Shown piece after piece: positions 49,738 to 61,303 of a stretch of 64,000 nucleotides of DNA. This stretch comes from Pardosa pseudoannulata (Eukaryota > Arthropoda > Arachnida > Araneae > Lycosidae). The notes under the pieces were generated by a model. It had not been told where the DNA came from and searched no databases. It saw nothing but the letters and a program-made list of their open reading frames with translations. A program made the position numbers and the translations under genes. The DNA is taken from contig CM063499.1 in NCBI GenBank assembly GCA_032207245.1, positions 77,001,066 to 77,065,065 of the forward strand, written 5' to 3'. Position 1 is the first letter of the stretch, and every line of letters begins with the position of its first letter.

Positions 49738-50654
49738 GTATGTCCTTTTTTTAAATTTAAATTAACTTTTGGTGTGTCATTGAACTTAAATACTTCAAGA
49801 ACTTAAATGTCTGTCACATATCACTTCCATGAAAGTAATAACTATTGATCAATTGTAACAGCAGAGTAGTTTTTTAATCAAATAGAAAAATGGATATAAA
49901 AAAAATAAAATAAAAAACCAATGATATTTTAACAGAAAGTTTGACTCATTAAAAGTTCAATATGAATTTCCAAATCATGCGTTTATCTAAATATGTTCAA
50001 TAATCTACTGTTTAAAAAAGAGTCAAGTTACGAATTAAAACTATAAAATGTTATATCCTAACTATGAAAAGGTATAAATTTTCACATTTTAAGGAATTTT
50101 TTGTGTGAAATCATGTTAAAATATCTTTAAAAATATAAAGCAAACTTTTAAGAATTTAAACACATTTATTTTGTAATGTAAGTTGTTCTATAACGGACTT
50201 TGTGTTAATTTTATTTTAGGGTTCTCATATCTCCTATAAATATTAGACATGTGCATATTGATTGTTTGTCTATTTTGATCTATCATAAATTTCTAAATAT
50301 GTAGTTAAATTATATGAAAATTAGTGAGACATACTTAAATTTTTTTCATCTGTTATAAAATTATGCAATTTTATTCCTCCTAATTGGTTACAATAAAAAA
50401 TAGAGATAAATTAGTATAGAAAAAATTACAAGAAAGTCTTGTCACTATTTGTATGATTAAAAACATTCTTCTCCATTGATAAGCTTAAAAATTGGTACAT
50501 AAAATTTTATTTATAAAATCTGTGAATATCATATGGATAATTAAATAGTTAGGTTGTTTTAAATGACTGATTATTTATAGTATCATTCTACTTCTACTTC
50601 TTATCTAACTTTCATGAGTTTTTGAGCTTCTTCATTAACAAAATTTCTGTATTA

Positions 50655-51740
50655 TTAACCCTTTCGCGATGGGAAGAGCAAACGCATGCTCATCTCTGAG
50701 GCCGGCAGTCACTTTCGCTAGTGAGTATCCTGGGCCGGAGGGTTTTTTTGCTATTAAGCCTAAATTAATTGAAGTACCAACGCATTATTTAATATTGCTG
50801 CGTAAAGTATTTAAATGGAATGGGATTTATATATGTTTATAGATACTTTATTTACTTAAGCTATTTCTTATTTAAATATATATTTTACACTTTACTTTTT
50901 TTTCATTTTTTACTTAGTATTTAATGACTTTTAACATTGCAAAACTGAATACTATGTTATTTAAACATTTTTGTAGGAAAAATTTTAAAAACAGGGATCT
51001 AGAAACAATCCTACGTGACAGTCCTTGCACTCGTAGTAACTCATTTGCCGTTTTGGAGGATTTTTCCGGAATGTGAAAAAATGAAACATCGTCAATTTCT
51101 TTGTCAGAAATGTCCTCCTCATCATAAGAATCACTAGATCCATTATGAACATAAAGAACAATCAGAATATATTATAGTGTCACTATTACTAATATCCTAA
51201 TCTGTTTCAGAATCAAAATCTCAAATATTTCGTGTCATTTCAGCTATTTCAAGCTCAGTTAAACACTTTCGACACTTCGAAAATCTAACAATAAAAAGAG
51301 AAAAAAAATCAAGTCTGTCAGATCTAATTCTGTACTAAAAACTGGACTGCAAACCGAAATACACAACGCTTTAGCAAAAATAAAACTCCCCTGCTTACAT
51401 AAACAAACACAATGTGCGAATTTAAAGAGCAGTCATAAAACATGTCATTCGGAAACATTCCTTTCCCCTGATGTTTATATAATCAAAAACCACTTGTATG
51501 TGTATCATACTACTCTCCTATTGAGTACAAGGTCAAATCTACATGTATCTAAATCCATATGGGCATACAAGGCCATCTTGTGTCAAAGCTTATAGTTTTT
51601 AAAATGTTCCACAACACTGGCACACATATGTGACGGTCGGGGGTGAATGAGAAAACGCCCTGGGACGCCAGTGTGTCGGCCAGGACGTGAGTGTGTTTCT
51701 TGCTGGCACGTATTTGTGACAGTAGACGTAAAAGGGTTAA
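50655..51740 (-). mobile_element. piggyBac-like element PB1, full-length non-autonomous copy
   Basis: TTAA at 50655-50658 and 51737-51740 with ends CCCTTTCGCG and AAAAGGG. On the minus strand, around 51040-51250, decayed frames read DSYDEEDISDKEIDDVSFF and ELEIAEMTRN, the acidic N-terminal style of piggyBac transposases. No long frame or DDD core is present. The end near 50700 matches the piece at 24001-24095. It sits in the last intron of the coiled-coil gene. Confidence 0.75.
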
Positions 51741-52098
51741 TTGATTCTATAGAATGCAGCTTTCAGTTTACTGTAATTTAAATTTTAGGTTCAAACTACA
51801 ACCACTATTTTACCTACATTTTATATTAAGTTATGGTGTGGATCATAATATAATATGAATTGTTTTCTCAAAATTTTAGCATATTGTTTTACATTTTTCA
51901 TTATAAAGTATTTATTACATGATTTTATAATAATTAAAACAGATCTTAAATGTTTCAAAAAAATTTTTGCATAATTTTATTGTTTAAATATTTGTTATCA
52001 ATACAGATACTCTTTAGCAAGTACCAAAACTACTTTAGAAAATATAAGACCCCTAAAACTTGCAAAACCCTCATTTGTTCTGTATTTCTTTTAAACAG

Positions 52099-52233
52099 GA
52101 GACAGAGAGACTGTTGTGCAGAATAAAGGAGTTACAAGACTCTCTAGACTTAAAAAGTGCTGAATATGAAAGCTTGCAACGATATGTGCAGTTGCTCAAG
52201 TCTTCGTACTTCAACGTTTTTGACAGCTCCTGA
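52099..52233 (+). CDS. Coiled-coil protein, last exon with stop codon
   Basis: 135 bp including TGA at 52231-52233. It encodes 44 residues, ETERLLCRIKELQDSLDLKS then AEYESLQRYVQLLKSSYFNVFDSS. The coiled coil ends in a short aromatic and serine C-terminus. The acceptor is TTTAAACAG. With one set of repeated exons, the visible C-terminal part is 391 residues; with both, 670. It could be a kinesin tail, a centrosomal or a spindle coiled-coil protein, but I cannot name the family. Confidence 0.85.
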   Translation, partial: ETERLLCRIKELQDSLDLKSAEYESLQRYVQLLKSSYFNVFDSS

Positions 52234-52339
52234 TACAGTACTGCAGTTTTTAGCTACATATTTATTTTTGTATCATACGAATATATTGTATATATATATA
52301 TATATATATATGTTTATAAAAGAGACATGTTTACAAACA

Positions 52340-52345
52340 AATAAA
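52340..52345 (+). terminator. Possible polyadenylation signal of the coiled-coil gene
   Basis: AATAAA about 105 bases after the stop codon. In AT-rich DNA this motif is frequent, so support comes only from its position. Confidence 0.4.
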
Positions 52346-52660
52346 AAACATTTTATTACATCACAAAGATCTCCAGTTTACAAAGTATCCACGAAAGTTG
52401 GTTTTTTTCTACACAATATACAGTATCAAATGAGGGGAATTTTATACAAACAGTTCAAATGAATTCTGATTACATACTTATGAAAGGTTGGTTTTATCAC
52501 AAATTTAAAAATTTTATTACAAAGCACTTTGGAAGGTGTGCCAATTACTTTCACTTACTGGAGTGTAGGAATCTGAAATAGGAAAATAATTTTATAAGTA
52601 TTAGCAATAACTGCATATTCATTGTAAATTTCATGCTTATTATAATATAGCTTCTATAAA

Positions 52661-53443
52661 CATGGTTTCCACGCATTTGGAAAGTCATGGAAAATCATGG
52701 ATTTAGACAATGGATTAATTTTGTCATGGAAAGTCATGATTTTTCAAGTAAAATGAGTAAAAGTCATGGAAAGTCATGGATCTGCTAAACTACCGATTAA
52801 AAAAAATGCATTGAATTGTTTAATTCTATTTTTACTTGTCATTTGGCTGAAGTTACTGAGTTTGGTATTTATGTATTATCCTATTGACCATATTACCAAG
52901 TAAAATTTGTTCACCAAGGAAACTCAAAGCAAGAAAGCTTAATGGGTGGGTAAATGTATATTATTCTGGTTTTTTCTTAAATTGTAGATTAAAATTTTAT
53001 TAATATAATAATTATTATTTTTTTAATAAAAATTAGTTAAGATTTTTGCACAAAATATAAGTTTATCTCTAGGGATATTGTATATAAACATTATAGGGTT
53101 ATATTGGCTATTATTCATGGTCACCCGGATAATACCAAAGTACCCTGAATTCAAATTGGAAACATTTTGATTGAAAAATTGCTATATGATTAAACTTAGG
53201 TATGTAGATACAACAATTTATTTTTATGTATGTGAGTTTATTAACACTTATAAAGTAAGTTTATAGTTTTTTTTTTATGATAAAATTCCTGTAATTTCTC
53301 TAAAAGCATATATTTTATTTGTATGTGCATCAGAAGTTTTATTCATATATACTTTAACGAAAGCTTTTTAAAGTCATGGAAAATGATCTGCTAAATCAGG
53401 GAAAGTCATGGATTTGAAAAATTTTATTTTGGTAGATACCCTG
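52661..53443. mobile_element. Family X element, full length
   Basis: CATGGTTTCC...GATACCCTG with a perfect 6-bp duplication TATAAA (52655-52660 and 53444-53449). It lies downstream of the coiled-coil gene and is very close to the copy at 3260. Confidence 0.85.
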
Positions 53444-53449
53444 TATAAA

Positions 53450-54788
53450 TCCAATAGCAATAAAGCAGAAAATCATCTTGGGGCACTGCTAATATGTATA
53501 CATATACATGTATGTACAATATGTCTAATATATGTGTAATATATTAAAAATTTAACTTAAATATATCTAAATTTTTCCACAATTTTAATTTAGTATTGTT
53601 ATGAAGAAAAGAACCTCAATGCAAGAGTGCAGTCTTTTTGATTTTCGAAACAATAAAATCTGAACTTGCAATTTTTACTTCTTTGTTCATTTCAAATCTC
53701 ATAGAATCCATGTTTTACAATATAGACCCTGAGTTCTGATTTTGCGATTTTGAGTGACCAATTAGCCTGCTAATAAACCATAGGAATGCTTAATTAACTA
53801 ATTCATCTGGGAAATGTAAGTTGTCTCGTATGAGGTGTAAAGTTTTTATCCGTTTTTTTGTCTTTTGGTAACCGTTATAGTTAACGAACATGAGCAATTA
53901 CTGCTCTTTTTTCTAAGTTTTAATGTAATAAAATGAAGTGTTAAAGGATTGGTTGTTGATTGTACCATTTTTCCCAAGTCTAGTCGTAGCGAAACAAATT
54001 TGGGCTAGTTTCTTTTAATTTATAAAGTAATTTTGATAGCCACTGTAATTTTGTGAGACTGGAAATTGCTTTTTGTTAAATTTTTTATGCATATTAGTGG
54101 AGTTGTTACATTCCAATTCTAATACACATGTGGATGAAATATAACTAGTTTTGTGAGTTAAAATAGTTAACTAGTAATTATATTCTTTTTTTGTTTATTT
54201 TTTCTGATGATGACTACATGCAAAATGTTTTTATGTGTATAGAAATGTACAATTGATGATACTGAAATTACGTACTTTCAAAACCATGAAGATATGCTTG
54301 GTACCACACATGAGATAAGTACACATGACTATTTTGACTATTACACTGACCAAGGACTAAGCAAAGGATTATTAAAAAATGTAACAGCTTATTTTCTGAA
54401 AAAATAAATTCCTGGAGTTGCATAATTCTGAATTTATATAAATATTAGTTTGAAAGCAGTATACACAATGTATACCAGAAATTTTCCATTAATCCTGTAA
54501 GGAAATTTCATTAAATTTAATTGTTATTTTCTTCCAAAAAATTCCTTACTATTTGTATTTAGTGATAATTTCTGTTTATTTAAATCATTAGTTTCACCAT
54601 ATCGTTAATTTCTGTGAAGTGTGGTTATGTGATAAGTATATGAACAGGCTTCTTTATAACTCAATCAAAATTAAAGCCTTTAAGTTATTAATTGTTTATC
54701 AAAAAGGAGTCAAAATATTCTGAAGGAGTTACAGAATAATATTATCTTGGATTGGTTAGTTTAGAGTGCTACTGTCTATTGTTTTTCT
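53450..54788. other. Intergenic stretch between the convergent genes
   Basis: AT-rich sequence with no open frame, element or RNA gene that I can support. It includes the probable 3' ends of both genes. Confidence 0.6.
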
Positions 54789-54905
54789 GCATGAGATTTA
54801 ATGGGACTGATGCCTACTCTACAAACATCCATGCCACCAGTGGGTTTTGAACCTGCAAACTCTGGTAAAGAGAAGCAACTCTACCATTCAGCCATTAGAA
54901 TAATG
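54789..54905 (-). repeat. tRNA-type SINE
   Basis: On the minus strand: A box TGGCTGAATGGTAGAGTTG, B box GCAGGTTCAAAACCC, then GGCATGGATGTTTGTAG. It is the clearest tRNA-derived head of this SINE family in the window. Confidence 0.75.
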
Positions 54906-55211
54906 TTAGAGGATAATGCAGTATAAGTCTGAAGATAGGTGGTATCATTATAAAAGATACTGCAGAAAACAAAAATTAAAAGACTAAAAATAGTAGGAAG
55001 GCTGAATTTTGAAAGGGAATAAGTAACAGAATAAGGTTAGATAAGAGTGAAGTCTGGATACTAAAGGTGTATATTTGTAAACAAATATTGTCTCGGGCAA
55101 TAGATAATATTAATCAGCATTGACTGCATGAAAAACATTAAATGAAAAGAAATTTGGTTTCACCATAGAATTAGAAGTGGGAATGTATAAAACAAATAAT
55201 TACCTCTGCAT

Positions 55212-55277
55212 TTATGCAGATGCAGATGCAGCTGCTCCTTCAGCCTGGGGTGGGGGAGTGATCTTGATTTCGCAGAT
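55212..55277 (-). CDS. Small cysteine protein, last exon
   Basis: 66 bp including TAA at 55212-55214 (minus strand). It encodes ICEIKITPPPQAEGAAASAS plus a final A. The acceptor is CTTTACAG. The Pro- and Ala/Ser-rich tail is more GC-rich than its surroundings. It contains the fourth cysteine. Confidence 0.85.
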   Translation of the reverse strand: MCEIKITPPPQAEGAAASASA

Positions 55278-56059
55278 CTGTAAAGAAAAATATATTGTCA
55301 TTTTTTCAAAAAAAATATTTGTTTTGAATACTAGTAGTTATTAACAGGACGGATTCATGTGTTAAATACTGTTGATTTTTTAAAACCACTGATAATTTTT
55401 TTTTTTTTAATTTTAAATGACTTTAAATTTCCCATTGCTCAAATTTTTCTTATGCCAAGTTTCAAAATCTCTCCAGTATAATTTAATTAACTTTCACTTA
55501 CTTTTTAGCTCCATAAGAGCAATATTGTATTAATTTTTAATTTTCTCATTTGTTAAATTTGTATAATTGCTTTGTAATAAACTTTGTTAATTGACAAAAT
55601 TTAGTTGCAAAATATTAACAATTTTTAATGATTATTTATTTTTAAAAATTGTTTGAAAAACTTTTTAAGAACTACTATCAACTGTTAGTGATATAAAAGA
55701 TTAAGTGTAGCTATATAGAAAAAAATAGTTCAAACTTTTTAAATGTAGCTTTCTTCTATAAAATTGCAATTTTTGTGCAAATTTTATAAATTTTAAACTT
55801 TTAGAATTCATTGTAAAACTATATAATTGCATGTTTTATACTCTCCTTATGTCTATTTTTATATAAGGTTGATTTTTGTTTCTTCTTGAAAAACTTATGT
55901 GAGTAAACTTTTGATATTACTTAGGTACTTAAAATTTTTCCTTTAACTCTAAAGCAAAATATTGTCATATTGTCTTAATACTGAATAAAAATGTGTTTCC
56001 ATCAAAAAGCTTTAAATATTATTGTTGGATAAGACATTTGTAAGTTGGCCTAGTAAACC

Positions 56060-56604
56060 CAGGGCGTGAAACTGGAAACGTAAAGCTGGAAAAAACTTAT
56101 TTTGGTTGGAACGAAAACTCGAACTGAACCCCCAAAAATATGAATTTATTTTGGTTCAATATATATATATATAGAGAGAGAGAGAGTTTAAAAGTTGTCT
56201 ATGATTTGTTAGATAACATACTCATTGAATGAAATAATAAAATAACCAAACCCCCTTTTTTCATTGCTTACTTTTACGCAATTTTGAATTAACTCGGAAT
56301 AAAATATCGTCACTTTTTTTTAGGTAATGATGCCAGTGCTCGCAATTCTTTTTTCACTGTTTGTATCATACATAATCTCGCATAATTTTCCAATTAAAAA
56401 AAGAATGAAATCTAAATTTTGATTGAATTACATTTTTTGTTTATGATAGAATTATATTTTTAGTACAAATAAGAATATACATAAAATTATTCATTTGGAA
56501 CTGAACCAAAAACCGTTATTTTTGACAGAACAAAAATCAGAACTGAACCAATATATTTTTTTTTAGTTGAACCGAAATGAAAAAAATTACAGTTCAAAGC
56601 CCTG
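56060..56604. mobile_element. hAT-like element D in the last intron of the small gene
   Basis: The ends are CAGGGCGTGAAACTG and CAGTTCAAAGCCCTG, read as inverted repeats. The flanks AGTAAACC and TGTAAATG agree at 5 of 8 positions, as for an old 8-bp target duplication. The interior holds inverted AACTGAACC repeats and a GA microsatellite. Confidence 0.68.
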
Positions 56605-56652
56605 TGTAAATGTAACATAAAACTGATATTTTAGTTGTAAAAGAGAATTTAC

Positions 56653-56727
56653 CTTGGTGATGTGGAAGTCCATGCAAGCCTGGTACAGTTGAACTTGGGG
56701 AATGTTGCTATCGGGGAAGTTTTCTTG
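56653..56727 (-). CDS. Small cysteine protein, fourth visible exon
   Basis: 75 bp, phase 0 to 0, 25 residues: QENFPDSNIPQVQLYQACMD then FHITK. The donor is GTAAAT and the acceptor AATTACAG. Its Cys and the Cys of the next exon are separated by eight residues. Confidence 0.88.
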
Positions 56728-56816
56728 CTGTAATTGTTAAAAAAAGACATTAAAATATAAACGTTACCCCTATTAATATTTGATTTCAAATATTTTTAAA
56801 ATCATAAGTAACTTAC

Positions 56817-56864
56817 AGCTTCTTTGGAGCATTCATCGTGTTTCTTCAAAATTTCAGCTCCAGG
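56817..56864 (-). CDS. Small cysteine protein, third visible exon
   Basis: 48 bp, phase 0 to 0, 16 residues PGAEILKKHDECSKEA. The donor is GTAAGT and the acceptor CATTACAG. It is separated from the next exon by an 89-bp intron. Confidence 0.85.
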
Positions 56865-58000
56865 CTGTAATGAAAAGAAATATATCATAAAAATATTATC
56901 TAAATCAGCAGTTTGTGACTTTTATGCTACTACACTTCTCTAGTTTTTTTTTCCTTACCTCCCTATCTTTTATTTTTAATAGGTATAATAACATTTTAAA
57001 CAATACTAACTTTAATACGAAATTTCTTTTTAAAAAAAGAAAAGAGAAATACAATTAGCAAAATTATAACAAGTTTTGCTTTAATGCAAGCATGTAAATT
57101 ATTTTATATTTAGTATTATATTTAATATCAAAATAAATTTACATGTTTGCAGTAATTTATAAGTTTGTGGGCATGAAGTGGAGGGTCACAGAAAGTGGTC
57201 ATACATTATCAAAATCCAAATAGACTAATACAAACAATTTCAAATTACTAGGACAGTAAAAGGAAAATTCACAAACCTTTTTATTTTAAAGTTAAAATTA
57301 TTAAGTTTTTCTGTGCTTTTTTTCATATTTTAACCTATTAATGAGTCTAAATAACGCATAACATAAAAGTTATCATGGGTTATTAGCAAAAATCTGCTTC
57401 TCTGTTTACTTTCAGTTCATTTCTGTTAGTAGAGATTGGCATTCTAGTAACAGGAGTTTTCTGGTGAAAATTTCAGGTCCTGACAGGTAAGCTTAATTTA
57501 TTTAAGAAACTAGTTTGTATGGTTGGTATAAATAATCTAATGTTCAGTTACTAGTACCTTTGTGTTATCTAAAAATGTTTTTAATGTGAAAATCAATTAA
57601 TTCTACGAGAAGGGCTACAGTAAGTCAAAATCTGATTTAAAAAAAGTGTAAATTTTATTTATCTTCAACTTTTGCTTTCCTTAAATGATTCTCTCAATAT
57701 GAAAAAAAAATTAAAAAATAATTATAATACAATTTATTTAATACCAAGTTCATTAGTAAAGAATATCCCTAACTTTACACAGTTAAGAATTTTTGAGGAA
57801 AATCACAGATTAAATAAATATAGCTAATGTGTTTCTCAATTCTTGAACTTTTATCTAGCACCATTCACCTTGCATATTAGATGTTTGATATGTTTTTAAT
57901 AGATAAAACATTGATCAGCTTTATTTATCATTTGTATCAAGTAATATTATGCTTATTTCTGTTTGGTTCTTCAGAATTAAAAAAAGAATATGAATTCAGA

Positions 58001-59223
58001 CAGGGCCTGACTAAGATACTTTTGTACCCAGGGCACAATCCAATTTTTGTGCCCTCCATCCCCATTGCAAATTTATAGCTACAAATTATTATCATAATTA
58101 CAGTCATATAAAAATTATAACATTGAATTAGCAAACATATTTAAGAAATTAGCATTAAAGTAATATTCAAAATCATAAACACCAAATTTTCATTTTACGT
58201 AATCATTATTATCTCTGTTTAGCCGTGCTAAAAATTAAGGACTTTTAAAGACCTAGAGTGACCCACTTTTTTGATTTTTACCTTGTCACACTCACAAGCT
58301 CTGTGGTGCAGAAAATAAATATTAATAGAATTAAAAATAATTTAAATTGATGAGATGATTTAATGGTTTATAATGGTACGTTGCTAATAATCTGTCTTAT
58401 AAATATGCATAGGATAAAAAGAGCACCAGGTTTGTTGAGGGAATTAATTATGAGGTAAATAACATTAAAATTAAAGTAAATAGGAAACAATATAGTTCAT
58501 GACAAACACAATTACCTCGTACAATAATTTATTAAAAGTTAACGATGGTAGCGTAAGTTTGCAATTTTTTCCCACTTAATATGTGTTTCAATCACTCGAT
58601 TAAATTTTTGTGCCCAGGGCATGTTTATAGCTACAAATTATTATCATAATTAAAGTCATATAAAATTTATAACATTGTATTGGCAAACATATTTAAGAAA
58701 TTAGCATTAAAGTAATATTCAAAATCAAAAACACCAAATTTTCATTTTACGTGATCATTATTATCTCTGTTTAGCCATGCTAAAAATTAAGGATTTTTAG
58801 CATGGCTAAACAGAGACATGGAAAGACCTAGAGTGTCCCACTTTTTTTATTTTTACCTTGTCACACTCACAAGCTCTGTGGTGCAGAAAATAAATAATAG
58901 AATTAAAAATAATTTAAATTGATGAGATGATTTAATTGTTTATAGTAGTACATTGCTAATAATCTGTCTTATAAATATGCAATAACCCATAGGATAAAAA
59001 GAGCACCAGGTGTGTTGAGGGAATTAATTATCAGGTAAATAACAGTAAAATAACAGTAAATAGGAAACAATATAGTTCAGGACTAACAAAATTACCTTGT
59101 ACAATAATTTATTAAAACTTAACGATGGTAGCGTAAGTTTGCAATTTTTCCCCACTTAATATGTGTTTCAAGCACTCGACTAAATTTTTGTGCCCCAAGT
59201 GCCCGTGCGATAATCAGGCCCTA
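58001..59223. mobile_element. hAT-like element C with internal tandem duplication
   Basis: CAGGGCCTGA...TCAGGCCCTA ends with a perfect 8-bp duplication AATTCAGA (57993-58000 and 59224-59231). Most of the interior is doubled: 58072-58612 is repeated at 58623-59195. The second unit contains the palindrome at 58764-58816. The right target duplication ends only about 36 bp from the donor of the exon at 59268. Confidence 0.85.
58764..58816. repeat. Perfect long-armed palindrome within element C
   Basis: Two arms of about 23 bp (TCTCTGTTTAGCCATGCTAA and its complement) around a short loop. The first unit of the element, at about 58214-58245, has the left arm only, so the right arm was copied back from the left. 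Confidence 0.85.
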
Positions 59224-59267
59224 AATTCAGAATTCTTATAAATGCTTCGTTAAAATGCTCTACTTAC

Positions 59268-59333
59268 GGTGAGGTTCTTGTTCTGGATTTCCTTCTTGGC
59301 TCTTTCGTAGTTGTATTTGTTGTCAGCTCCAAA
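59268..59333 (-). CDS. Small cysteine protein, second visible exon
   Basis: 66 bp, phase 0 to 0, 22 residues (FGADNKYNYERAKKEIQNKN then LT). The acceptor is CTCTTGCAG and the donor GTAAGT. Confidence 0.87.
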
Positions 59334-59456
59334 CTGCAAGAGAGGGGAAAAATATATATTATTTGTTATCACTACTACTCTCTAAATATAGTATGAAAGT
59401 GTATTTGGACTTATTCCTCAAAGTAGTTGCTGGAAATGTTTTAATAATGTACTTAC

Positions 59457-59516
59457 CCATCCTTCGGTTTTCAAAGCACAGGTGGTGATGGTTTCTCTGT
59501 GAGCATCAATTTGTTC
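59457..59516 (-). CDS. Small cysteine protein, first visible exon
   Basis: 60 bp, phase 0 to 0, 20 residues EQIDAHRETITTCALKTEGW. The donor is GTAAGT. The acceptor (TTTAAAAAG) is poor and the frame stays open upstream, so the exon could start earlier. The five exons give 104 residues with four Cys spaced 40, 21 and 8 residues apart. The size, the helical charged sequence and the C-x8-C near the end recall arthropod odorant-binding-like proteins, but this is a weak guess. The signal-peptide exon, if any, was not found between here and 64000. Confidence 0.75.
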
Positions 59517-59774
59517 CTTTTTAAATAAATAAGAGAAATGTTAATGATTTAAAATTTTTAATTAGTAAAATTATATTTTATAACCAAATCAAGTATTGCC
59601 AAATATAAATAAATATTTTGTTATGATAAAATAAAGACAGATTACGTAAGATATTTTGCTTTATTGTATGAATCTTAAAATAGCCAATAGAAAAAGAAAA
59701 ATTTTTATGCATGATAGAGGTTCATTATTTTTTTGTTATTGACTGAAATATTTAACTCATTCTAAAGAACTAGA

Positions 59775-60340
59775 TGATGTATAGATATATGTGTATATAT
59801 ATACATATATGTAATGAGACGGAATTCTCGATGGGTGGTTGCAGTCATGGCCATAAAAATGGCACCGTTTTAGCTAAAGACCTTTATTAAGATAACGTTG
59901 AAGGATGGGTTCCCACTTCATCATAGCGACAGGACAAATTGAAGGGTCAGCTAGCATGAAGTTCTATGTACAAGACCCATAACATCTGTGGGAAAATATC
60001 TGCCCAACTACATCGTGCATCTCCTTTTTGTTTGGAAATTTCCTGAATTGTCCGCTAGGGCCATATACAGTTATAATTGGTCAGGCCCCCTTCTCTGATG
60101 GCGTAAGCTGTAGCCCCAGTGATCAATTTAGGTTAGGAGTTAAAAAGGGGAATACAAAATGACGAAGGAATTTTTAGCCCTTGATTTAAGTGTACATATA
60201 TATGTATATATATACATATATATACATGCATATATATATACATATATATACATGCATATATATATATATATACATATATATATAGATGCATATATATATA
60301 TATGTATATATATTATATGTATGTATATATGTGTGTATAC
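59775..60340. repeat. TA/CATA microsatellite blocks around a GC-richer segment
   Basis: Microsatellite tracts at 59785-59811 and 60194-60340 flank about 370 bp of less AT-rich sequence (59812-60180), which looks like an inserted repeat without recognisable ends. The 76-codon frame at 60159-60389 is mostly microsatellite. Confidence 0.55.
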
Positions 60341-60834
60341 ACAGCCTCAGGAATTATCTTCACAAAAAAAAAAAAAGAATATTTCCTAAAGAACTATGGG
60401 ATTCAAAACTAGTAAATAGAATAAACCGAAATGGATAATTGTTAAATTTCAGTTCCATATATTAGAAATTAAAAGCTTACCTTCTCAACAGAAAAATTAA
60501 AAGATTTTAAAGAGATATTTTTAGGAGGTATCCAAAAACAGCAATAAGTTATAAGATATAGTTCATTTCACCGATTGTATTGTGATTCAAATGTATGTTT
60601 TTTGAGTCATTTTCTGTTATAATTAGATTTAAATGTCTTGTTAATCATCCCTTACTTAAATCAGTTCTAATATCTGTTCTTTTGAAACCGCAACCAAGAT
60701 TTTTAACACCACATTTGAAATCGATTTTATATTAAAGACATGATATAAAATTAATTATGTTGATAAGAATTGCTGAAAAAGATGTAAATTCATACGGACT
60801 TATTGAGGTTTTGTTTGAATCATACAATTTATAA

Positions 60835-61295
60835 CAGGGATGGACAAACTTATTCGGCTGTGGGCCAATAATCGAAAGAAAATAAACTTGGCAGGCCGAG
60901 ATAAATTTTTCTAAAATTTTAAAAACAATATACAAGTACCTAACGGTTTAAATACGTTAATGAGATGAATGAAATTGCGATTTCATTTTTAAAAGTTCCT
61001 TATACTGAGGTTCGAAGTGAGATGTACTGATTTTAAGGAAAGATGCTAAATGCTCATCTGTCAGTCTACTTCTGAAATTATTCTTTCTAAGGTTCAAAGT
61101 TGAAAACACTTGTTCACATATAAGAAGCAAATATACCGCTGATCTTCTGGGTGTGAGATAATAAATTTGGGATATAATATTTAAGCAAAGTAGAAAAGGA
61201 GATGGATATATAATGTATAAATATATATTTCTTTTAATTTGCCTCGGACCGGCAACTTAAAATTCTATCCGCGGGCCGTAGTTTGCCCATCCCTA
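60835..61295. mobile_element. hAT-like element B
   Basis: CAGGGATGGACAAAC...GTTTGCCCATCCCTA with a perfect 8-bp duplication ATTTATAA (60827-60834 and 61296-61303). The last base has changed from G to A. Confidence 0.88.
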
Positions 61296-61303
61296 ATTTA
61301 TAA

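Noticed and set aside
54789..54905. tRNA gene on the minus strand
   Set aside because: A and B boxes are present, but the sequence does not fold as a full tRNA and shares its downstream part with other SINE copies.
60440..60540. Possible 5' exon of the small cysteine gene ending at a GTAAGC donor (60475-60480, minus strand)
   Set aside because: The frame is open but low in complexity, without a start Met, signal peptide or acceptor.
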